DNA from: Candidatus Neomicrothrix sp. UBA6944
Lineage (GTDB): Bacteria > Actinomycetota > Acidimicrobiia > Acidimicrobiales > Poriferisodalaceae
Assembly (NCBI GenBank): GCA_002448715.1
Contig: DJZU01000099.1
Coordinates: forward strand, 33,332 to 48,232
Reading direction: 5' to 3'
DNA length: 14,901 nucleotides
The position numbers and the translations under genes were made by a program. Every line of letters begins with the position of its first letter. The stretch's first letter is position 1. The notes under the pieces are model-generated. The model was not told the origin of the DNA. It saw only the letters and a list, made by a program, of their open reading frames with translations, and searched no databases. This document shows positions 1 through 5,007 of the stretch, one piece after another.

Positions 1-442
1 GCAACCGACCTACCGTGTCGTGGCCGCCGATAGCCGGTCTCCCCGTAACGGACGCTTTATCGAAATTATCGGTACCTACCAGCCTCGGTTAGAGCCATCG
101 GTTGTCAAGATCGATAATGAACGTGCCGTGCACTGGCTCCAAGAGGGAGCACAGCCCAGCGAAACCGTTGAAAAGCTGCTGAAAATCTCAGGAGCCTGGG
201 CGGAGTTCAAGGGTGAGACCTTCGTGGCGCCCACTGCGCCTGCCCCGAAGCAAAAGACCTCGTCTAAGAAATCCGAGTCGAGTTCGGCACCAGCGGCCGC
301 AGATGCTTCAATTGATGCTGGCAATGAAGAAGCCGCTCCTGAGGAAAGTAACGAACCAGAGGAAGCCGTAACAGAGGACGATATCCCTTCCAATGATGAG
401 GATGCCTCGAAATCGGAAAGCGAAGAAGAGGAGCAGTCATGA
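1..442 (+). CDS. rpsP: 30S ribosomal protein S16, 5' end cut off, acidic C-terminal tail
   Basis: Structural protein of the small ribosomal subunit that binds 16S rRNA. The reading frame is already open at base 2 and reads QPTYRVVAADSRSPRNGRF, the S16 N-terminal core, so the true start lies upstream of the window and the GTG at base 20 is an internal Val codon. The core continues through IEIIGTYQP and the helix AVHWLQEGAQPSETVEKLL. After about 75 visible residues the normal S16 fold ends. A low-complexity tail of about 70 residues follows, first Ala/Lys/Ser-rich and then Glu/Asp-rich, ending SESEEEEQS. S16 is usually 80-90 residues; tailed forms are known in actinobacteria. The stop overlaps the start of the KH-domain gene (ATGA), indicating translational coupling in the classic rpsP-khpA-rimM-trmD-rplS cluster. 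Confidence 0.97.
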   Translation, partial: QPTYRVVAADSRSPRNGRFIEIIGTYQPRLEPSVVKIDNERAVHWLQEGAQPSETVEKLLKISGAWAEFKGETFVAPTAPAPKQKTSSKKSESSSAPAAADASIDAGNEEAAPEESNEPEEAVTEDDIPSNDEDASKSESEEEEQS

Positions 443-693
443 CCGAACAAGAGGGAACTACTGCCGAGGAAGTGCTCCTATATCTCATCGCACAACTGGT
501 GGAACATCCAGATCAGGTTGAGCTAGAAATTGAAGAGAGCGACACAAAACTAAGTCTTATGGCGAAAGTAAGCTCGGAAGACATCGGACGTGTAATTGGA
601 AAACGAGGGCGCGTCGCTAACTCAATCCGCACGTTAGTGAGAGCAGCGGCGGTTAAGGACGGCGTCGATGTCGAGGTCGACTTCAGCGATTAG
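439..693 (+). CDS. khpA: KH-domain RNA-binding protein KhpA
   Basis: Small single-KH-domain RNA-binding protein, 84 residues, the usual KhpA size. The KH signature is plain: VIGKRGRVANSIRTLV at residues 52-67, with the GxxG loop GKRG at 54-57. A hydrophobic helix (EVLLYLIAQLVEHP) precedes it and a C-terminal beta strand (VDVEVDFSD) closes the fold. In Gram-positive bacteria KhpA pairs with KhpB/Jag and binds RNA; here a general RNA-chaperone role is inferred from the family. The ATG overlaps the rpsP stop by ATGA, so it is probably translated by coupling. A KH gene between rpsP and rimM is a conserved Gram-positive arrangement. The start is well fixed by the overlap and the family length. Confidence 0.93.
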   Translation: MTEQEGTTAEEVLLYLIAQLVEHPDQVELEIEESDTKLSLMAKVSSEDIGRVIGKRGRVANSIRTLVRAAAVKDGVDVEVDFSD

Positions 694-725
694 AGCCGAG
701 CGCAGCATCGTCGGTGATCTAGATC

Positions 726-1202
726 ATGTCTGATAACGGTGACCTGTTAGAGGTAGGGACCATCGCTAAGGCCCACGGAACCGGTGGAGAAGTCGTCGTC
801 CGTCTAATCACGAACCAAACAGAGCGACTTAACCAAGGAAGCAGACTCATGAGTGCTTTGGGTGAGCTGGTCGTCTCGAAATCGCGTCCACACCATGACA
901 AGTGGCTCGTGCAATTCACTGGTATAGAAACCCGCACTCAAGCGGAGGAGCTGCGAGGGGTAGTGCTAAGGGCAGCGCCGTTAGACATTCCTGACGCTCT
1001 ATGGGTGCATGAATTAATAGGTTCGGTAGTGAAAGAAGAGAACGGCGTTGAACGCGGGACCGTGAAGACGGTGGTAGCTAATCCGGCGTCCGACCTTTTG
1101 GAGTTAGACACTGGCCACCTAGTTCCATTGACCTTTGTCGTTGACTTCGCGGAAGGAATTATTTTGGTTGATGTTCCCGATGGGCTGTTTGAACTGAGTT
1201 GA
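726..1202 (+). CDS. rimM: Ribosome maturation factor RimM
   Basis: Assembly factor for the head of the 30S subunit; it binds S19 and helps 16S rRNA processing. At 158 residues it is close to family length. The N-terminal RimM domain begins with VGTIAKAHGTGGEVVV (residues 10-25; family consensus VGxIxxxHGxxGEV). The PRC-barrel domain starts near residue 93 (LWVHELIGSVV) and ends in VDVPDGLFEL. Where many RimMs read LIPF/VPFV, this one reads VPLTFVVDF. The ATG at 726 is preceded by GGTGATC (713-719), a 7-base match to the distal part of the ideal Shine-Dalgarno sequence, 6 bases before the start. It lies 32 bases after khpA and 4 bases before trmD, so all three are probably on one transcript. 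Confidence 0.95.
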   Translation: MSDNGDLLEVGTIAKAHGTGGEVVVRLITNQTERLNQGSRLMSALGELVVSKSRPHHDKWLVQFTGIETRTQAEELRGVVLRAAPLDIPDALWVHELIGSVVKEENGVERGTVKTVVANPASDLLELDTGHLVPLTFVVDFAEGIILVDVPDGLFELS

Positions 1203-1206
1203 GGCT

Positions 1207-1950
1207 GTGCGCATAGATATCTTTACAATCTTTCCCGAATTAGTTCGGGATATGGGAATGCTCAGCGTTTTGGGCAGAGCGCGAGAAGCACAACTACTTG
1301 ACCTTCGCGTTCACGACCTTCGAATGACCACAACAGACCCACATGGAACTGTTGATGACAAACCCTTTGGCGGCGGTCCTGGCATGGTCATGAAACCGGA
1401 ACCTTTTTTTGAGGCCGTGGATTTAGTCGAACCACCAAGGCCCATTCTGCTCCTGGACCCTGGAGGAACTCGACTGGACCAGGCCAAGGTCAAAGAACTT
1501 GCAAAGTTGGAGGGATTCTCGCTCCTGTGCGGACGCTACGAAGGAGTAGACGAACGTATTAGAACGGACCTGGTGGACGAACAAATATCAATCGGAGATT
1601 TCGTCCTTGCAGGAGGAGAATTTGCAGCAATGGTTGTCACCGAAGCTGTCGCCAGACTCGTTCCCGGCGTACTGGGCAACGAAGTCTCTACAAATGAAGA
1701 GAGTTTCGATGATTTGCTATTGGAGTACCCGCAATGGACTCGACCATCAGAATTTCGAGGACTTTTGGTTCCTGAAACTCTTCGGAGTGGAAATCATGCC
1801 CGAGTTGCAGAGTGGCGTTTAGCGATGGCGATAGCCCGCACGGCGAAGCTAAGGCCAGACCTATTGCAGCAACGCGGGATTACGAGTGAGGAACTGGCAT
1901 TACTAGATGAGTTCGAGATAAGCATCGCCGACCGCTTCGTTTCGGAGTAA
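1207..1950 (+). CDS. trmD: tRNA (guanine-N1)-methyltransferase TrmD
   Basis: Transfers a methyl group from S-adenosylmethionine to N1 of G37 in tRNAs, preventing +1 frameshifting; a SPOUT-fold homodimer. At 247 residues it has the usual length. Visible family blocks are MRIDIFTIFPE at the N-terminus, DDKPFGGGPGMVMKPEP (50-66), LLCGRYEGVDERI (106-118), SIGDFVLAGGE (128-138), the trefoil-knot segment VPGVLGNE (152-159), and SFDDLLLEYPQWTRP (166-180). D169 lies at the position of the catalytic Asp, and SGNH is at 194-197. The start is GTG at 1207, four bases after the rimM stop. Its first codons give the canonical N-terminus, so the start is secure. A 120-base spacer with a structured leader separates it from rplS. 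Confidence 0.97.
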   Translation: MRIDIFTIFPELVRDMGMLSVLGRAREAQLLDLRVHDLRMTTTDPHGTVDDKPFGGGPGMVMKPEPFFEAVDLVEPPRPILLLDPGGTRLDQAKVKELAKLEGFSLLCGRYEGVDERIRTDLVDEQISIGDFVLAGGEFAAMVVTEAVARLVPGVLGNEVSTNEESFDDLLLEYPQWTRPSEFRGLLVPETLRSGNHARVAEWRLAMAIARTAKLRPDLLQQRGITSEELALLDEFEISIADRFVSE

Positions 1951-1971
1951 CAGGCCGCTAGCATTACTAAT
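1941..1971 (+). promoter_or_regulatory. Weak candidate promoter for rplS
   Basis: TTCGGA (1941-1946) and ACTAAT (1966-1971) are 19 bases apart, with 3 and 4 matches to sigma-70 consensus. The predicted transcript would begin near 1978, just before the rplS leader hairpin. The matches are weak, and the upstream box overlaps the end of trmD. rplS may simply be read through from trmD. Confidence 0.2.
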
Positions 1972-1981
1972 CGTTGTTTCC

Positions 1982-2013
1982 CAGGCACCTGCAGCCCTTG
2001 GCGAAGGTGTCTG
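1982..2013 (+). promoter_or_regulatory. Stem-loop in the rplS leader
   Basis: CAGGCACCT (1982-1990) pairs with AGGTGTCTG (2005-2013) over 9 base pairs, including one G-U. Inside it GCC (1994-1996) pairs with GGC (2000-2002) around a CTT loop, leaving a small internal loop. No T-run follows, so it is not an intrinsic terminator of trmD. It sits 57 bases before the L19 start codon, in a 120-base spacer in an otherwise tightly packed cluster. A role in L19 feedback control is inferred; L19 leaders are known in Firmicutes, but I cannot match this one to a known family. Confidence 0.45.
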
Positions 2014-2070
2014 TCGGCAACAATCAGTCATGTTTCCTTATTTGGAACTCACAGCAGGAGCAAGTCCGCC

Positions 2071-2415
2071 ATGCAGAGCACTGATCTAGTCGATCAAGCA
2101 CAACTCAGAACGGATCACCCTGAATTCGGGCCTGGTGACACGGTCAAGGTGCATGTTCGAGTGGTTGAAGGCAACCGCGAGCGAACACAAATGTTCGAGG
2201 GATACGTGATTGCTCGACGCGGCTCAGGGGTCCGTGAATCCTTCACTGTTCGCAAACTGAGCTTTGGTGTTGGTGTGGAACGAACCTTCCCATTGCACGC
2301 TCCGACAGTCGCTAAAATAGAACGCGTTGCGGTCGGTGATGTGCGCCGATCGAAGCTGTATTACCTTCGGGATCGGATTGGCAAGTCCGCGCGCGTAAAA
2401 GAAAAACGCTACTAA
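2071..2415 (+). CDS. rplS: 50S ribosomal protein L19
   Basis: Large-subunit protein near the subunit interface that contributes to intersubunit contacts. At 114 residues it has the normal size. Diagnostic blocks are FGPGDTVKVHVRVVEGNRERTQ (split here as FGPGDTVKVHVRVVEG then NRERTQ), FEGYVIARRGSGVRESFTVR, GVGVERTFPLHAP and the C-terminal RSKLYYLRDRIGKSARVKEK. A purine-rich AGCAGGAGC precedes the ATG. It is the last + strand gene of the first cluster and faces a - strand gene whose stop is only 25 bases away. I see no intrinsic terminator in that 25-base gap (only a weak GCTATAGC palindrome at 2428-2435), so the end of transcription is unexplained. Confidence 0.97.
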   Translation: MQSTDLVDQAQLRTDHPEFGPGDTVKVHVRVVEGNRERTQMFEGYVIARRGSGVRESFTVRKLSFGVGVERTFPLHAPTVAKIERVAVGDVRRSKLYYLRDRIGKSARVKEKRY

Positions 2416-2440
2416 CTTCAGCTAGAAGCTATAGCGATAT

Positions 2441-2650
2441 TCAGCCTCTGGGTTTCCGTCGATGACGCGCCTTCCAGCACCCGTAATGCCAATGGCGTCT
2501 CAGGTCGGGCGCATCTAAGGGGACAGCAACCATGTGCCCTAGCCCCGGCGGGATGTCACGATTGCAGCCGGGGCACAGATACGTTTTGGTTGCCTGAAAG
2601 GGCTGAATGCGGTGAACTTCGAAGCCGTGTTCTGGCTCTAGATCAAACAT
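2441..2650 (-). CDS. Small conserved-type protein with CxxC and HxHxxC, putative zinc binder
   Basis: Protein of 69 residues, function unknown. It opens with an acidic stretch (MFDLEPEHGFEVH), then RIQPFQATKTYLCPGCN, IPPGLGHMVAVP and RRHWHYGCWKARHRRKPRG. The likely metal ligands are C26 and C29 (CPGC), H53/H55 and C58 (HWHYGC), with H39 as a possible extra. The spacing suggests one treble-clef or zinc-ribbon type site. The basic C-terminal tail could contact nucleic acid. From memory, actinobacterial genomes carry small proteins with the same CPGC...IPPG...RRHWH..CW pattern, often labelled only as hypothetical or ATP/GTP-binding; I see no P-loop here to support the latter. It lies 6 bases downstream of a 36-residue membrane-protein gene on the same strand, so the two are probably co-transcribed against the surrounding genes. 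Confidence 0.82.
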   Translation of the reverse strand: MFDLEPEHGFEVHRIQPFQATKTYLCPGCNRDIPPGLGHMVAVPLDAPDLRRHWHYGCWKARHRRKPRG

Positions 2651-2656
2651 ATTGGC

Positions 2657-2767
2657 CTATCCAAAAAGGCCCCAAAGAACTGCCCCGATCGCGACCAAGG
2701 CAGCGATAGCGACCAGCAAGTAATCGACTCGGGTAGCGGAGTACTTCCTGTAAGGGTTATAACCCAT
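2657..2767 (-). CDS. 36-residue single-pass membrane microprotein
   Basis: A short open frame of 36 codons plus TAG. It starts MGYNPYRKYSATRVDY, a polar, positively charged head, and continues LLVAIAALVAIGAVLWGLFG, one uninterrupted hydrophobic segment (about residues 17-36) long enough to span a membrane. The positive charges before the segment predict an N-in orientation. Function unknown. I have an impression of similar MGYNPYRK-headed microproteins in other actinobacteria, which favours the ATG at 2767 over an in-frame GTG five codons upstream. The Shine-Dalgarno sequence is weak (AGAAGG, 14 bases before the ATG). The stop is 6 bases before the zinc-protein start, a typical operon spacing. 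Its small size makes it easy to overlook. Confidence 0.72.
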   Translation of the reverse strand: MGYNPYRKYSATRVDYLLVAIAALVAIGAVLWGLFG

Positions 2768-2855
2768 ATTGGCAGTATGCACCTTCTAGCCAAATTTGAC
2801 GATCAATAATTCAAGAAGTCAGCAATCAACATTTTGTTTCTACGGAGTCGTTGAA

Positions 2856-2867
2856 TAGAAGCTTCTA
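2856..2867. promoter_or_regulatory. 12-base perfect palindrome in the divergent spacer, possible operator
   Basis: TAGAAGCTTCTA is perfectly self-complementary. It lies in the 148-base A+T-rich spacer between the divergent microprotein gene and xerC, 20 bases upstream of the candidate xerC promoter. A dimeric repressor could bind here, but there is only one copy, so the assignment is tentative. Confidence 0.3.
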
Positions 2868-2875
2868 AATGAACA

Positions 2876-2902
2876 TTGTCAACCGAATCTCGTAGCTATA
2901 GG
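2876..2902 (+). promoter_or_regulatory. Candidate xerC promoter
   Basis: TTGTCA (2876-2881, five of six to TTGACA) and TATAGG (2897-2902, four of six to TATAAT) are separated by 15 bases, slightly short. Transcription would begin near 2909, only about 7 bases before the chosen GTG start, giving an almost leaderless message. Confidence 0.35.
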
Positions 2903-2915
2903 TACCGTTCATTGT

Positions 2916-3866
2916 GTGGGCCTTGACAATTGGAACGTCGCAGAGTTTCTTCGCTCCCGCACAGCGGCCTCTCATAACACTGTCCAAGCCTATGAACAAG
3001 ACCTCAACGTGTTCATCAAGTGGAGCGAAGATCAGGGTTATGTGGGACCCGATCGAATCGAGCGCGCTGACGTCCTGGGCTGGGTAGTCGCGATGCACGA
3101 TGAGGGATGTGCACAGAAAACCATGGCCCGCCGTATTTCTGGGGTGCGGCAATACTTTCAATGGTTGACTAGAAGAGGAATAGTTAGTTCGGATCCAACG
3201 AGCAAGGTCCAAGCTCCCAAAGGCGCACAAAAACTTCCGCGTCCTTTGACTAGAGAAGAAATCAATCAGCTGCTTGATGAAGGTATGCCGGAAAATCCAC
3301 TCGATCTCCGCAACCGCTTGATTGTTGAACTTCTTTATGGGTCAGGCCTTCGCGTAAGCGAATTATGCGGTCTGAACTTGACCAGTTTCGATAGAGAGCG
3401 CGAGCTTTTAGAAATAGAAGGAAGCAGTAAGAAACGTCGCACTGATCTGGGGAGTAAGGGTAAGAGAGGTCGACGACTTCCCATGAGTTTGATTGCTCGT
3501 CAGCTTATTGACCTTTGGATCAAAGAAGGAAGTCGTGGATTCGATGACTCCTACACCCCAGGGAGAAGAGACACTGTGGCGTTGTTCGTCAACCGGCGCG
3601 GGAATCGTATGGGGCGACGCGATGTGATGCGGGTTATTCATAAGCTGTTGGAGTCCAAGGGTCTCCCGGGTCGCTCTCCCCATGCGCTCAGGCATACGTT
3701 CGCTAGTCACCTTTTAGAGGGTGGGGCAGATTTGCGCGATGTTCAGGAGCTCATGGGGCATGACTCAATAGCCACAACTCAGATATACACCAAGGTCACC
3801 AATTCAGAACTTGTAACAGAGCACCGCATATATCATCCACGTGGTAAACCTCCTAGGCATGCCTGA
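2916..3866 (+). CDS. xerC: Tyrosine recombinase XerC
   Basis: Site-specific recombinase that acts at dif to resolve chromosome dimers at division. At 316 residues it is in the family range. The N-terminal SAM-like core-binding domain spans about residues 5-92 (SHNTVQAYEQDLNVFIKW, TMARRISGVRQYFQWLTRRG). The catalytic domain follows with all six expected residues: R146 in LLYGSGLRVSELCGL, K181 before the GKRGRRLP hairpin, H256 and R259 in SPHALRHTFASHLLEGG, H282 in ELMGHDS and nucleophile Y291 in TTQIYTKV. The loop between residues 168 and 222 is longer and more basic than in typical XerC/D. The start is GTG; no ATG exists upstream in the open frame. xerC directly before rpsB is common in actinobacteria, and no phage or element genes surround it, so a chromosomal Xer role is far likelier than an integrase. 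XerC versus XerD cannot be settled from one copy. Confidence 0.93.
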   Translation: MGLDNWNVAEFLRSRTAASHNTVQAYEQDLNVFIKWSEDQGYVGPDRIERADVLGWVVAMHDEGCAQKTMARRISGVRQYFQWLTRRGIVSSDPTSKVQAPKGAQKLPRPLTREEINQLLDEGMPENPLDLRNRLIVELLYGSGLRVSELCGLNLTSFDRERELLEIEGSSKKRRTDLGSKGKRGRRLPMSLIARQLIDLWIKEGSRGFDDSYTPGRRDTVALFVNRRGNRMGRRDVMRVIHKLLESKGLPGRSPHALRHTFASHLLEGGADLRDVQELMGHDSIATTQIYTKVTNSELVTEHRIYHPRGKPPRHA

Positions 3867-3882
3867 AGGATGTGGGTAGTAA

Positions 3883-3911
3883 TTCAGCGACGCCTTTAGG
3901 CGCCGTATCGC
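3883..3911 (+). promoter_or_regulatory. Weak candidate promoter for rpsB
   Basis: TTCAGC (3883-3888) and TATCGC (3906-3911) are 17 bases apart, with only three consensus matches each. A CGCC-TTTA-GGCG hairpin (3891-3902) overlaps the spacer. It would start a transcript near 3918, carrying the structured rpsB leader. Confidence 0.25.
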
Positions 3912-3925
3912 TAGACTTCTCAACC

Positions 3926-4036
3926 GGACACAAGGTGTGTCCAACATGACTAACAGCCGAGACGACCTCACGGTCGCCGTCCTTACTGGTTCGGTGTCGA
4001 CCTCGGTGCAGCAAGCTAACCGTGAGGGGAGAAACC
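3926..4036 (+). promoter_or_regulatory. Structured rpsB 5' leader with possible Shine-Dalgarno sequestration
   Basis: Three elements are visible. First, GGACACA (3926-3932) pairs with TGTGTCC (3936-3942) around AGG. Second, CGACC (3963-3967) pairs with GGTCG (3972-3976) around TCAC. Third, CCTCACGGT (3966-3974) is perfectly complementary over 9 bases to ACCGTGAGG (4019-4027), which contains the start of the rpsB Shine-Dalgarno region GAGGGGAGA. The second and third pairings use the same bases and exclude each other, as in a translational switch. S2 is known to repress its own operon in Escherichia coli; a similar role here is inference. Confidence 0.45.
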
Positions 4037-4978
4037 ATGGCTGCAGTCGTCACCATGTCAGATCTGCTAAAGGCAGGCGTTCACTTCGGGCATCAGACCC
4101 GAAGGTGGAACCCCAAAATGGATCGTTACCTATGGGGAGAACGCAACGGAATTTACATAATCGATCTTGAGCAAACGATTCACTTGTTGGATGCCGCATA
4201 CACGTACGTTCGTGACACCGTTGCGAAAGGCGGAACTTTGCTTTTTGTGGGGACAAAAAAACAAGCACAAGACCCCATTGAGACATACGCGAAGGCCTCA
4301 GGGATGCCCTATGTGAACCAGCGGTGGCTAGGTGGCATGCTGACAAACTTTCGGACTATAAGAGGCCGTGTTGACAAAATGCTTGAGTATGAACGAATGC
4401 AAGCAGCCGGTGACTTCGACAACATGCCCAAAAAAGAAGCACTGCTTCTGACTCGCGAACTCACCAAACTTCAACGCAACCTTGATGGACTCCGCAACAT
4501 GGACAAGCTTCCCCAATCGGTGTTCGTTCTAGATACGCCCAAAGAACACATAGCTGTTGCAGAAGCCAACCGATTAAAGCTCCCCGTCGTCGCGGTAGCA
4601 GATTCAAACAGCGACCCTGACCTAATTGACTACGTCATTCCCGGTAATGACGACGCGATCCGAAGCACCGAACTATTGACAAGAGTCATAGCGGATGCTG
4701 TTCGCGAGGGAAAATATATTGCCGAAAGCAAAGGGGCGGTTGTTCGTTCTCCCGGAGAACGTACCCCCGAGGAAGAAGCACGGGTTAGCGCAGAGCAGTC
4801 AGAGGCAGCCCAAAAGGCCCTGGCCGAAACAGCAGCGCGCGAAGCTCGCATAGCCGCCGAACAAGCAGCGCAGGCGACTCCAGTTGTTGATCCACCGTCT
4901 GAAACAGAAGCAGACGACTCCGCCACCACGTCCAATGAAGACTCGGAAGAGTCTGCGGACGGCACAAACGAAAACTGA
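4037..4978 (+). CDS. rpsB: 30S ribosomal protein S2 with acidic C-terminal tail
   Basis: Small-subunit protein needed late in 30S assembly and for S1 binding. The ATG at 4037 is chosen because GAGGGGAGA lies just upstream and it gives MAAVVTMSDLLKAGVHFGHQ, the canonical N-terminus; a GTG at 4022 lies within the Shine-Dalgarno region and is unlikely. Family blocks are HFGHQTRRWNPKM, FVGTKKQAQDPI, YVNQRWLGGMLTNF, VFVLDTPKEHIAVAEANRL and the SNSDPDLIDYVIPGNDDAIRS block near residue 200. The fold ends near residue 230. About 80 more residues follow: an Ala/Glu-rich probable helix (EEARVSAEQSEAAQKALAET) and then a Glu/Asp/Ser/Thr-rich tail. The total of 313 residues exceeds the usual 230-260. tsf follows 29 bases downstream, the universal rpsB-tsf pair. 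Confidence 0.97.
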   Translation: MAAVVTMSDLLKAGVHFGHQTRRWNPKMDRYLWGERNGIYIIDLEQTIHLLDAAYTYVRDTVAKGGTLLFVGTKKQAQDPIETYAKASGMPYVNQRWLGGMLTNFRTIRGRVDKMLEYERMQAAGDFDNMPKKEALLLTRELTKLQRNLDGLRNMDKLPQSVFVLDTPKEHIAVAEANRLKLPVVAVADSNSDPDLIDYVIPGNDDAIRSTELLTRVIADAVREGKYIAESKGAVVRSPGERTPEEEARVSAEQSEAAQKALAETAAREARIAAEQAAQATPVVDPPSETEADDSATTSNEDSEESADGTNEN

Positions 4979-5007
4979 CTATCAATCAACGAGGTACATC
5001 GAAACAA

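Noticed and set aside
2916..3866. Tyrosine recombinase as the integrase of a mobile element
   Set aside because: It sits in its usual place before rpsB, there is no tRNA, attachment-site repeat or cargo nearby, and its full-length Xer-type sequence fits chromosome dimer resolution.
3926..3942. GGACACA-AGG-TGTGTCC hairpin as the terminator of xerC
   Set aside because: It is followed by AACATGAC rather than a T-run, so it fits a leader hairpin better than an intrinsic terminator.
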